The notes: generated by a model from the letters alone, not told the origin. Shown: positions 1-6,139, counted from the first letter of the stretch. The stretch is 6,438 nucleotides of DNA from Hyphomicrobiales bacterium (GCA_016780665.1 JADHLM010000061.1:1-6438); one strand, 5' to 3'. Made by a program: numbers and translations.

Positions 1-335
1 GTTGGATCGTAAACATTATCTGAAATTAGGATATGATCATTATTTCCTGCAATGCTGAGCAAAGATAATAAAATAGCAGTTCTGCCCGAGCTGGTTATTT
101 TGCAACCATAGGCATTTTCTATGGTTTGAATGGAAAATGATAATCCATCAGTGTTTGGATTTGATTTGCTTCCATATGTATATTTAGAAGATTTTGTTCT
201 GAACTCTTTTGACGATTTTGATAATATAGTCGAACCTCTATAGACAGGAGTGTTAACAAATCCAAAATGTTCTTCTGGTTTTCTGCCCGAGTGCGTAATT
301 ATTGTATCACTTCTATATTTTCTTTTCTCTGTCAT
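1..335 (-). CDS. metC: Cystathionine beta-lyase-like PLP enzyme, N-terminal part (cut by window edge)
   Basis: The 111 N-terminal codons of a fold-type I, PLP-dependent transsulfuration enzyme; the remaining two thirds or so lies beyond base 1. The expected role is cytosolic cleavage of cystathionine to homocysteine, ammonia and pyruvate in methionine synthesis. The frame reads THSGRKPEEHFGFVNTPVY (14-32), then RGST, the Y-x-YG segment (52-55) and SSGRTAI (82-88), matching in order the HAGR, NxPVY, YGRRGTPT and P-SGxxAI blocks of the MetC/MetB family. The ATG at 335-333 is the only reasonable start, because an in-frame TAA lies at 344-342. No clear Shine-Dalgarno precedes it, and only a weak promoter can be proposed (TTGTTC at 404-399, TATATA at 381-376, minus strand). 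The gene is divergent from everything else here. The PLP-contacting YGRR segment reads YGSK, so a changed substrate or another family member (gamma-synthase or gamma-lyase) remains possible. Family assignment is firm; the exact reaction is inferred. Confidence 0.85.
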   Translation of the reverse strand, partial: MTEKRKYRSDTIITHSGRKPEEHFGFVNTPVYRGSTILSKSSKEFRTKSSKYTYGSKSNPNTDGLSFSIQTIENAYGCKITSSGRTAILLSLLSIAGNNDHILISDNVYDP

Positions 336-389
336 ATCTAATTAATTACATAACTCATTAAGCACATCAATAAAATATATAAATATTAT

Positions 390-418
390 TTGACATCAGA
401 ACAAAAAAGGAACATAAT
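390..418 (+). promoter_or_regulatory. Sigma-70 type promoter for the 34-aa ORF and possibly dnaE
   Basis: TTGACA (390-395) is a perfect -35 box. After exactly 17 bp comes CATAAT (413-418), five of six matches to the -10 consensus. A start of transcription near 425 is predicted, which would leave a very short leader before the AAAAGGA and ATG of the small ORF at 441. With no terminator visible before 665, the same transcript could continue into dnaE with a leader of about 240 bases. The -10 box lies inside the first copy of the 22-bp repeat. Boxes and spacing are seen; activity is inferred. Confidence 0.6.
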
Positions 419-444
419 ATGTACAAAAAAGGAATAAAATATGT
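401..444 (+). repeat. 22-bp tandem direct repeat (two copies) carrying SD and ATG
   Basis: Two head-to-tail copies, 401-422 and 423-444, agree at 20 of 22 positions (differences at the 13th and 15th bases). Each copy reads ACAAAAAAGGA, seven bases, then ATGT, so each contains a Shine-Dalgarno-like AAGGA and a correctly spaced ATG (419 and 441). The first ATG opens a frame of only 11 codons (stop 452-454); the second opens the 34-codon frame. Copy 1 overlaps the -10 box of the promoter. The 22-bp period is about two turns of B-DNA, so the pair could also be a tandem operator. Confidence 0.8.
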
Positions 445-545
445 TTATAGTTAAAAAAATGTCAAGTAACCTTCAAGATATTACTGCTTTGTTATCAATT
501 ATTACGCTTACATTCATGTTGTTTAGGTTCGTGTCAATATTATAA
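441..545 (+). CDS. Putative 34-residue single-helix membrane micropeptide
   Basis: An unrecognised small frame, ATG 441 to TAA 543-545. The N-terminus is short and basic (MFIVKKMSSN), followed by a hydrophobic stretch of about 15-20 residues from I14 (ITALLSIITLTFMLF), one arginine (R29) and a hydrophobic end. This is the layout of a small inner-membrane protein. Support comes from context: AAAAGGA sits seven bases before the ATG, and a TTGACA-17-CATAAT promoter lies immediately upstream, so promoter, RBS and start are all well placed. A second in-frame ATG at 459 would give 28 residues. The stop is 119 bases before dnaE. Alternatives are a non-functional frame in A+T-rich DNA, which readily encodes hydrophobic residues, or a leader peptide that tunes dnaE. 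No function is assigned. Confidence 0.4.
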   Translation: MFIVKKMSSNLQDITALLSIITLTFMLFRFVSIL

Positions 546-546
546 T
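519..546 (+). promoter_or_regulatory. Possible dnaE promoter with perfect -10
   Basis: TATAAT (541-546) is a perfect -10 box, with TTGTTT (519-524) as a weak -35 at 16 bp. Transcription would start near 553, just before the DnaA box at 557-565, so DnaA bound there could block or modulate this start. In DNA this A+T-rich, perfect TATAAT strings occur often by chance, so confidence is low. Confidence 0.3.
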
Positions 547-556
547 AGATCTAAGC

Positions 557-565
557 TTATCCACA
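557..565 (+). promoter_or_regulatory. Perfect DnaA box (TTATCCACA)
   Basis: TTATCCACA is an exact match to the high-affinity 9-mer bound by the initiator DnaA. It is the only perfect copy noticed in the window and lies 99 bases before the dnaE start, in the gap rather than in coding sequence. It may link expression of the replicative polymerase to DnaA level. One isolated box does not make an origin: no cluster of boxes was found around it, and neither dnaA, dnaN nor other origin-flanking genes are present. Confidence 0.5.
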
Positions 566-629
566 TTATAAAAGCAATTTATTACAGCATCTAATTATGA
601 AATGACATATATCTATTTTTTATTAATAT

Positions 630-635
630 TATAAT
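630..635 (+). promoter_or_regulatory. Possible dnaE-proximal -10 box
   Basis: A second perfect TATAAT lies 29 bases before the dnaE ATG, giving a predicted start near 642 and a short leader. No convincing -35 sits 16-18 bp upstream; ATGACA at 602-607 is too far (22 bp). The dnaE ribosome binding site is also poor: only GAG at 648-650, 14 bases from the ATG. Confidence 0.25.
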
Positions 636-664
636 CTAGATTAAATAGAGTTGGTCAAAAATAT

Positions 665-3600
665 ATGTCAAATTTTATACACTTACGTGTTCGTTCATCT
701 TATGCATTACTAGAGTCATCGATACACATTCAAAAAATAAAAGATTTGTGCATAAAAGATCAAATGCCAGCTGTTGGTATTTCTGATCCAAATCTATTCG
801 GCGCACTGGAATTTTCTGAAGCCATGGCAAATTCTGGTATTCAACCAATTATTGGTACAACATTAAACTTATCCTTTATTCTCAACTCCAATAAAAATAA
901 TAATTTAATCACACCAATTAGTCTCATTTCATCTAGTGAAATTGGGTACAAAAATTTAATGAAATTATCAAGTCTTTCATTTCAATCTAATAATGGCAAT
1001 CTCCCCAATGTTACTACCAGTGATTTATATAAATACAGTGATGGATTGATATGTTTAAGCGGTGGTCAAAAAAGTTTAATTTATGATTTTTTGAAACACA
1101 AGCACAAAGACGCAGCACTTGAGTATGTTCTAATGATTAAAAGTATATTTTTAGATAGGTTTTATATTGAGTTACAGCGTTATTCAAATACTGATTTTTT
1201 AGCTGAAGATCAGCTTATTAATATTGCTTACGACCAAGATATCGGTGTTGTTGCTTCAAATGACGTATTTTTCGAAGAAAAAGATCATTACGAAGCTAAT
1301 GATGTTTTGCAATGTATTGCAAATTCTGATGTTATTTCTAACCCTAATAGGACTCATGTTTCAAAGGACTGTTACTTTAAGAGCCAAGGAGAAATGATTG
1401 AGCTCTTTAAGGATCTTCCAGAAGCAATTGAAAATACTGTTGTTATTGCTAAAAGGTCCGTGTATAGACCTCAAATATTGCCACCAATCCTTCCCAAATT
1501 TACTTCTGATAAGCAAGAAAAAGAAGATAGTAAAAGCGAAAATGAATTATTGATCAATCAAGCAAAAATTGGGCTCGATGATAGGCTTGTTAAATTTGGG
1601 GAAGCTGATGGTTTTGATCGTAATTTTTACAAAGATAGATTGCAAAGTGAGTTGTCCATAATAATTGATATGGACTATTCAGGATATTTTCTAATTGTTT
1701 CAGATATAATCAATTGGTCAAAAGATAATGGAATCCCAGTTGGTCCCGGAAGGGGATCAGGAGCTGGGTCTTTAGTGGCTTGGAGTTTAGGTATCACAGA
1801 TTTAGATCCAATCAAGTTTAATTTAGTATTTGAGCGGTTCCTAAATCCACATCGTGTTTCTTTACCAGATTTTGATATTGATTTCTGTCCAATAAGACGT
1901 GATGAGGTAATAGACTATATTAAAAAAAGATATGGAAATGATAAAGTTGCGCAAATTATTACTTTTGGGAAATTACAGGCTCGAGCAGTAATTAGAGATG
2001 TTGGAAGAGTTTTAGAGCTACCATATAGTCAAGTTGACTCCTTATGTAGGTTGATCCCCAACAATCCTGCTAACCCCATGTCATTGCATGAAGCTATAAA
2101 TCAAATTAACGAAATAAGACAACTCAGGGAAAATGATGAAACTATTGATAGGTTGTTGTTTCTATCGCTTTCTCTGGAGGGTCTTTATCGTCACGCTTCA
2201 ACTCATGCAGCAGGTGTTGTTATTTCAAAAGAAAATCTTAATGAGTATGTTCCTTTGTACATGGATCAAAAAACTAATTCACTAGTCACACAGTTTAATA
2301 TGAAATGGGTAGAGCAAGCTGGCTTGGTTAAATTTGATATATTAGGACTAAAAACACTCTCTGTTATTAATGAATGTTGCAAACAACTTGATAATATAGG
2401 TGTTAAGATTGATATAAGTGCCATAAGTTTGGAGGATCAAAATACATTGAAATTATTCAGAGAAGGCAGAACATCTGGTATTTTCCAATTTGAAAGTGCA
2501 GGAATGAAGGACCTCTTAATAAAAGCTCAACCTGATAATTTTGAAGACTTAATTGCCCTAATTGCTTTATTTAGACCTGGTCCGATGGAAAATATTCCAC
2601 AATATTTAAACTCAAAGAAGTCTAAAGATCAGATAGAAGATCTTCATGAGCTCATAAATCCAATTATAGCAGATACTTATGGAGTAATAATATATCAGGA
2701 ACAAGTGATCCAGATTGCACAAAAACTAGCAAATTATAGTCTCGGGGAAGCTGATCTCTTAAGGAGGGCTATGGGAAAAAAAATTAAATCTGAGATGGAT
2801 GCTCAAAGGGATAAATTTATAAGTGGCTCTTTCTCAAATGGTGTATCAACAGAGAGGGCTATTTATATTTTTGATTTGGTTGATAAATTTGCTGGTTATG
2901 GTTTTAATAAAGCTCATTCAGCTGCATATGCTCTGATTGCATTTCAAACAGCATATCTTAAGGCAAATCATCCTTTAGCATTTATGTCAGCACTTTTAAC
3001 TCTTGATGTTGGTAATATTGACAAAGTCTCGAATATAATTTCAGAAGTAAAAAGGATGAAGATAAATTTATTACCTCCTTCAATAAATGCTTCCTTTCAT
3101 AATTTTTCAATTGAAGAGAGTTCAATAAGGTTTTCAATTGCGTCAATTAAGAATGTTGGTGCCCAGGCCGTTGAAAATATAATTAACGAAAGGAATAGAA
3201 ATGGGGTATTTAAAAATATACAAGATTTTATTACAAGAATTGATAACCATTATGTAAACAAAAGGGCTTTAGAGGGTTTGATCTTATCTGGAGCTTTTGA
3301 TGAGCTTGAGTCAAATAGAGCTAAATTGCATGAGAATATTGACATTTTGTTAATGGAGTCAAGTCGTTTGACCAAGAAAAGAAATGATGGACAGTCTGAT
3401 ATCTTTGCAGGTATTGAAGATGAACAAAATGATATTTTTCTTCCAAAAGTAGATGAATGGTCACTAAACAAGAAAATATCGAGTGAATATGAATATACAG
3501 GATCATATTTATCCGGTCATCCTTTGGAAGAATATTCATCCGAATTAGAAAAATACAGCGTGATTACTTACTCTGATTTTTTAAATAACGTCAAAATAAA

Positions 3601-4153
3601 AAAACATAAGCAAGCTCGTTTAGCCGGTGTTGTTCAAAATAGGGTTAATAGAAGAGGCAAAACTGGAAGAATGTATTCATTTATTAAATTATCTGATCGA
3701 AGTCAAGAGTTCGAAACGATGTTTTTTTCTGATTTAATTGATAGGTATAACGATCAATTGTTTATAGGTAATGTAATCCTAATAAAAGTAGAGGCAGAAA
3801 CACAGGGTGATGCAATAAGATTAAAGGTAAATGATGTTATAAGTCTTAACCCAGATTTAAAACATGATTTAAATAATAACAACCATCATAAAGCAGAAGA
3901 TTCGCTTGAAGATGGATTTGTAAAAGATGAGTGTAAAAACTATACAATCAAAATTGAGAATATTAGTGTTATTGATAGTATCGCTAATAAATTACAATCT
4001 GGCAGTGGCACAGACTCTATAAATCTGTTATTCTTTGATAAAAATTTAAAGAAAGATGTTAATCTGGCAATTGGAAACAACTACTTACTAGATATTGACA
4101 CAAAAGAATATTTGAAGAATCTACCTGGAGTAGAAATATACAATAAAGACTAA
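665..4153 (+). CDS. dnaE: DNA polymerase III alpha subunit, replicative
   Basis: A complete 1162-residue catalytic subunit of the replicative polymerase, the normal length for proteobacterial DnaE (E. coli 1160). Domains in order: PHP domain (about 1-275); palm and thumb with GPGRGSGAGS (360-369) and catalytic PDFDIDF, where D402 and D404 correspond to E. coli D401 and D403, and D558 in VKFDILGL corresponds to D555; fingers with ALFRPGPME, YQEQV and LLRRAMGKKI; a helix-hairpin-helix region around KNVGAQAVENI (about 820-860); YLSGHPLEEY; an OB fold (about 983-1060); and a divergent C-terminus for clamp-loader tau contact. The clamp-binding site QSDIF (910-914) is followed by a second one, QNDIF (921-925). 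PHP metal ligands are largely lost (R10, F202, N212), so proofreading must come from a separate epsilon subunit. The ATG at 665 fits the family start; its Shine-Dalgarno is weak. It is followed by rpsB in the alphaproteobacterial order but separated by an independent promoter. Confidence 0.98.
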   Translation: MSNFIHLRVRSSYALLESSIHIQKIKDLCIKDQMPAVGISDPNLFGALEFSEAMANSGIQPIIGTTLNLSFILNSNKNNNLITPISLISSSEIGYKNLMKLSSLSFQSNNGNLPNVTTSDLYKYSDGLICLSGGQKSLIYDFLKHKHKDAALEYVLMIKSIFLDRFYIELQRYSNTDFLAEDQLINIAYDQDIGVVASNDVFFEEKDHYEANDVLQCIANSDVISNPNRTHVSKDCYFKSQGEMIELFKDLPEAIENTVVIAKRSVYRPQILPPILPKFTSDKQEKEDSKSENELLINQAKIGLDDRLVKFGEADGFDRNFYKDRLQSELSIIIDMDYSGYFLIVSDIINWSKDNGIPVGPGRGSGAGSLVAWSLGITDLDPIKFNLVFERFLNPHRVSLPDFDIDFCPIRRDEVIDYIKKRYGNDKVAQIITFGKLQARAVIRDVGRVLELPYSQVDSLCRLIPNNPANPMSLHEAINQINEIRQLRENDETIDRLLFLSLSLEGLYRHASTHAAGVVISKENLNEYVPLYMDQKTNSLVTQFNMKWVEQAGLVKFDILGLKTLSVINECCKQLDNIGVKIDISAISLEDQNTLKLFREGRTSGIFQFESAGMKDLLIKAQPDNFEDLIALIALFRPGPMENIPQYLNSKKSKDQIEDLHELINPIIADTYGVIIYQEQVIQIAQKLANYSLGEADLLRRAMGKKIKSEMDAQRDKFISGSFSNGVSTERAIYIFDLVDKFAGYGFNKAHSAAYALIAFQTAYLKANHPLAFMSALLTLDVGNIDKVSNIISEVKRMKINLLPPSINASFHNFSIEESSIRFSIASIKNVGAQAVENIINERNRNGVFKNIQDFITRIDNHYVNKRALEGLILSGAFDELESNRAKLHENIDILLMESSRLTKKRNDGQSDIFAGIEDEQNDIFLPKVDEWSLNKKISSEYEYTGSYLSGHPLEEYSSELEKYSVITYSDFLNNVKIKKHKQARLAGVVQNRVNRRGKTGRMYSFIKLSDRSQEFETMFFSDLIDRYNDQLFIGNVILIKVEAETQGDAIRLKVNDVISLNPDLKHDLNNNNHHKAEDSLEDGFVKDECKNYTIKIENISVIDSIANKLQSGSGTDSINLLFFDKNLKKDVNLAIGNNYLLDIDTKEYLKNLPGVEIYNKD

Positions 4154-4170
4154 TTCTTTTGGAAAATCAC

Positions 4171-4199
4171 TTGATATTTTATAAATAAAATCATATAAA
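4171..4199 (+). promoter_or_regulatory. Promoter of the rpsB-tsf-pyrH operon
   Basis: TTGATA (4171-4176) and TATAAA (4194-4199) are each five of six matches to the -35 and -10 consensus, separated by the ideal 17 bp. Transcription should start near 4206, giving a leader of about 74 bases that begins just before the pseudoknot. The spacer contains an A+T palindrome, ATTTTAT-AA-ATAAAAT (4176-4191). The promoter starts 17 bases after the dnaE stop, so the ribosomal operon does not depend on read-through from dnaE. Confidence 0.7.
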
Positions 4200-4216
4200 C
4201 AGCAAATAAATACGAA

Positions 4217-4266
4217 CATGGGACATGACTCGGTGTTTCAAGCGTCCCATGGAGAATAACCGAATC
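4217..4266 (+). promoter_or_regulatory. rpsB leader: candidate H-type pseudoknot, likely autoregulatory
   Basis: Stem 1 is a perfect 8-bp inverted repeat, CATGGGAC (4217-4224) with GTCCCATG (4244-4251). Stem 2 pairs loop bases GACTCGGT (4227-4234) with ACCGAATC (4259-4266), seven of eight pairs with one C-A mismatch. Together they form an H-type pseudoknot with connecting loops of 2, 9 and 7 bases. The 3' strand of stem 2 ends directly against the Shine-Dalgarno AGGAG (4267-4271), so folding could hinder ribosome entry. The segment is visibly richer in G+C than its surroundings, as expected for a conserved RNA. In E. coli, S2 represses its own rpsB-tsf mRNA through a structured leader; the same role is inferred here. 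No T run follows, so it is not an intrinsic terminator. Pairing is seen in the sequence; folding, ligand and function are inferred. Confidence 0.6.
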
Positions 4267-4271
4267 AGGAG
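4267..4271 (+). promoter_or_regulatory. Ribosome binding site of rpsB
   Basis: AGGAG lies eight bases before the ATG at 4280, the clearest Shine-Dalgarno in the window apart from that of the 34-codon frame. It directly follows the 3' strand of leader stem 2, which makes it the likely target of control. Confidence 0.85.
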
Positions 4272-4279
4272 ATTTTAAT

Positions 4280-5188
4280 ATGTCATTACCCGATTTCTCA
4301 TTAAGAGAATTACTTGAAGCTGGCGTGCATTTTGGTCATAAAAAAGAACGCTGGAATCCAAAGATGGAACCCTTTATATACGGAAAAAGAAATGGTATCC
4401 ATATAATTGATTTATCCCAAACAGTGCCATTATTGCATCAAGCACTACTTGCTATTCGTGACGTTGCTGCATCAGGTGGAAGGGTATTATTTGTTGGAAC
4501 TAAGAGACAGGCATCTGATCATATTGCTGAGTCTGCCAAAAGATCAGCTCAGTACTTCATAAACTATACATGGATGGCTGGTATTCTGACCAATTGGAAG
4601 ACTGTATCAAATTCAATTAATAGATGTAAAGAATTAGAAAAATTAATCTCCAGTGAAAGGGTAAATGCTCTAACTAAAAAAGAAGTTTTAAAACTTACAA
4701 GAGAATATAATAAATTAGATAGAGCTATTGGTGGAATAAAAGATATGGGAGGTCTCCCTGATATTCTCTTCGTGATCGACACCAACAAGGAAGCAATTGC
4801 GATATTAGAAGCAAACAAATTAGGAATACCTGTAGTAGCAATTCTTGATACGAATTCAACACCTGATAATATTAATTATCCAATTCCAGGAAATGATGAT
4901 GCTTCAAGAGCTATTGCCCTTTATTGCTCTCTTGTTGAAAAAACAATACTAGATGGCATGGAAGAATCTCTTGCAAAAAGTCCAAATGACTTTGGAGCTT
5001 CTGAAAGTCCAACTTCACTCTCAGACATTGATATTCTATCTGAGGCAGAAAATAAAAGTTTAGAACAAGCGCAAACGATAGAAAGTTCTGTTGATGCCAA
5101 AGCGGATGATAGTAGTACAGAAAGTGGAGATGTGATTGTCGAAAAGAAGAAAAGAATAATAAAGAAGAAACCTGAAGAAAGTAGTTAA
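4280..5188 (+). CDS. rpsB: 30S ribosomal protein S2
   Basis: A complete 302-residue S2, a late-assembling protein on the back of the 30S subunit that bridges head and body and helps recruit S1. The N-terminal signature LLEAGVHFGH (11-20) leads into WNPKMEPFIYGKRNGIHIID. NYTWMAGILTNWKT (95-108) matches the family's RWLGGxLTNWKT with two changes. KDMGGLPD runs into the second signature starting at P160 (PDILFVIDTNKEAI), then GIPVVAILDTN and YPIPGNDDASRAI. The globular core ends near residue 231. About 70 further residues form a low-complexity acidic/Ser-rich tail ending in a lysine patch (VEKKKRIIKKK); E. coli S2 is 241 residues, whereas alphaproteobacterial forms are often extended. The start is fixed by AGGAG at 4267-4271. 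It is the first gene of the rpsB-tsf-pyrH operon, with its own promoter and a structured leader. Confidence 0.98.
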   Translation: MSLPDFSLRELLEAGVHFGHKKERWNPKMEPFIYGKRNGIHIIDLSQTVPLLHQALLAIRDVAASGGRVLFVGTKRQASDHIAESAKRSAQYFINYTWMAGILTNWKTVSNSINRCKELEKLISSERVNALTKKEVLKLTREYNKLDRAIGGIKDMGGLPDILFVIDTNKEAIAILEANKLGIPVVAILDTNSTPDNINYPIPGNDDASRAIALYCSLVEKTILDGMEESLAKSPNDFGASESPTSLSDIDILSEAENKSLEQAQTIESSVDAKADDSSTESGDVIVEKKKRIIKKKPEESS

Positions 5189-5207
5189 AAAAAATAAAGG
5201 AAGATAG

Positions 5208-6125
5208 ATGGTGGAAGTAACAGCCTCACTTGTAAAAGAATTGAGAGAAAAAAGTGGTGCAGGGATGATGGATTGTAAAACTGCACTTACTGAAAACAAC
5301 GGGGATATTGAATTATCAATTGATTGGTTAAGAGCAAAAGGTATAACGAAAGCTGCAAAAAAATCAGATAGGATTGCTTCTGAGGGATTGATTGGTAATT
5401 TAGTTTCGGGTAATAAAGCGACGATTATTGAACTAAATTCTGAAACAGATTTTGTTGCAAGAAATGAGGAATTTCAAAATCTATTAGACGGTTTGTTAGA
5501 TGTTGCAATTGATAATTATGAAATTATTAATGTCCCTTATAAAGAAACTGGAAGAACTGTTGCAGAAGAAATCAATGAAAAGATTGCGACTATTGGTGAA
5601 AATATACAGTTAAGAAGAATAGGACATCTAACTATAGATCAGGGGCATATATTTTCTTACACACATAACGCAGTCAGAGACTCTTTAGGTAAGATTGGCG
5701 TATTAGTTGCAATCAAGACTAATCTTGGCAAGGAACAAATTTCTGATATTGGAAAAGGTTTATGTATGCATATAGCTGCATCTAATCCAATTGCACTTTC
5801 ATCTGATCTTATACCCGCCGATATTATTGAAAAAGAAAAGCAGATTGCAATCGAGCAAGCAAAAGAAAGCGGAAAACCAGAAGCAATTATAGAAAAAATG
5901 GTTGACGGAAGGATTAAAAAATTTACTGAAGAAAATGCACTAATGTCTCAAGTGTATGTGCTTGATGGAGAAAATAAAGTCTCTAGCTTATTAGAAAATA
6001 AGGCAAAAGAGATGAAAGCAGATCTAACTATTAGTAATTTCATAAGAATGCAACTTGGTGATGGGATTGAAAAAAAAGAAGATGATTTTGCAAGTGAAGT
6101 TGCCGCTGCAGTGAATAAAAGTTAA
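5208..6125 (+). CDS. tsf: Translation elongation factor Ts
   Basis: A complete 305-residue EF-Ts, the cytosolic nucleotide exchange factor that releases GDP from EF-Tu. The N-terminal UBA-like domain carries VKELREKSGAGMMDCKTAL (9-27) and DWLRAKGITKAAKK (39-52). The core begins near EGLIG (59-63) and contains the TDFV motif (80-83), whose Asp-Phe pair reaches into EF-Tu near the Mg site. Further family blocks are HIAASNP, EQAKESGKPEAIIEKMVDGR and FTEENALMSQ. The length matches alphaproteobacterial members rather than the 283 residues of E. coli. The gene starts 19 bases after rpsB, with AAGGAAG at 5197-5203. The ATG at 5208 is preferred over the adjacent GTG at 5211 by family alignment. No attenuating hairpin is visible in the short rpsB-tsf gap. 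Confidence 0.98.
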   Translation: MVEVTASLVKELREKSGAGMMDCKTALTENNGDIELSIDWLRAKGITKAAKKSDRIASEGLIGNLVSGNKATIIELNSETDFVARNEEFQNLLDGLLDVAIDNYEIINVPYKETGRTVAEEINEKIATIGENIQLRRIGHLTIDQGHIFSYTHNAVRDSLGKIGVLVAIKTNLGKEQISDIGKGLCMHIAASNPIALSSDLIPADIIEKEKQIAIEQAKESGKPEAIIEKMVDGRIKKFTEENALMSQVYVLDGENKVSSLLENKAKEMKADLTISNFIRMQLGDGIEKKEDDFASEVAAAVNKS

Positions 6126-6139
6126 TACTATAAGAGATA

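Larger units (their letters stand above)
336..664. other. Divergent A+T-rich intergenic region between metC and dnaE
   Basis: A 329-base gap between two divergent starts, much richer in A+T than the flanking genes. Read on both strands, it holds a consensus-like promoter facing dnaE, a 22-bp tandem repeat, a 34-codon open frame with a strong ribosome binding site, a perfect DnaA box and two weaker promoter-like elements; each is listed separately. No G+C-rich hairpin followed by a T run was found, so nothing clearly terminates a transcript from 425 before dnaE. No methionine-type riboswitch was recognised on the metC side. Confidence 0.7.

Noticed and set aside
336..420. Methionine-responsive riboswitch (SAM-II or similar) in the metC leader
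   Set aside because: The minus-strand leader is almost pure A+T, with no G/C-containing stems or recognisable conserved core.
419..454. 11-codon frame from the first repeat-borne ATG
   Set aside because: It is very short, and its ATG lies upstream of the predicted transcription start near 425, so it would not be on the transcript.
336..664. Chromosomal replication origin
   Set aside because: Only one perfect DnaA box is present. No box cluster was found and no origin-associated genes flank it, so A+T richness alone is not enough.
3250..3539. Minus-strand open frames of 72-73 codons inside dnaE
   Set aside because: They overlap the well-conserved dnaE coding sequence, have no recognisable protein features and look like antisense shadows.
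4217..4251. Intrinsic terminator after dnaE
   Set aside because: The 8-bp stem has a 19-base loop and is followed by GAGAATAACC rather than a T run. It lies downstream of a good promoter and next to the rpsB ribosome binding site.
4564..5299. Minus-strand open frames of 79-84 codons across rpsB and tsf
   Set aside because: They are antisense to strongly conserved coding regions and resemble no recognised protein.
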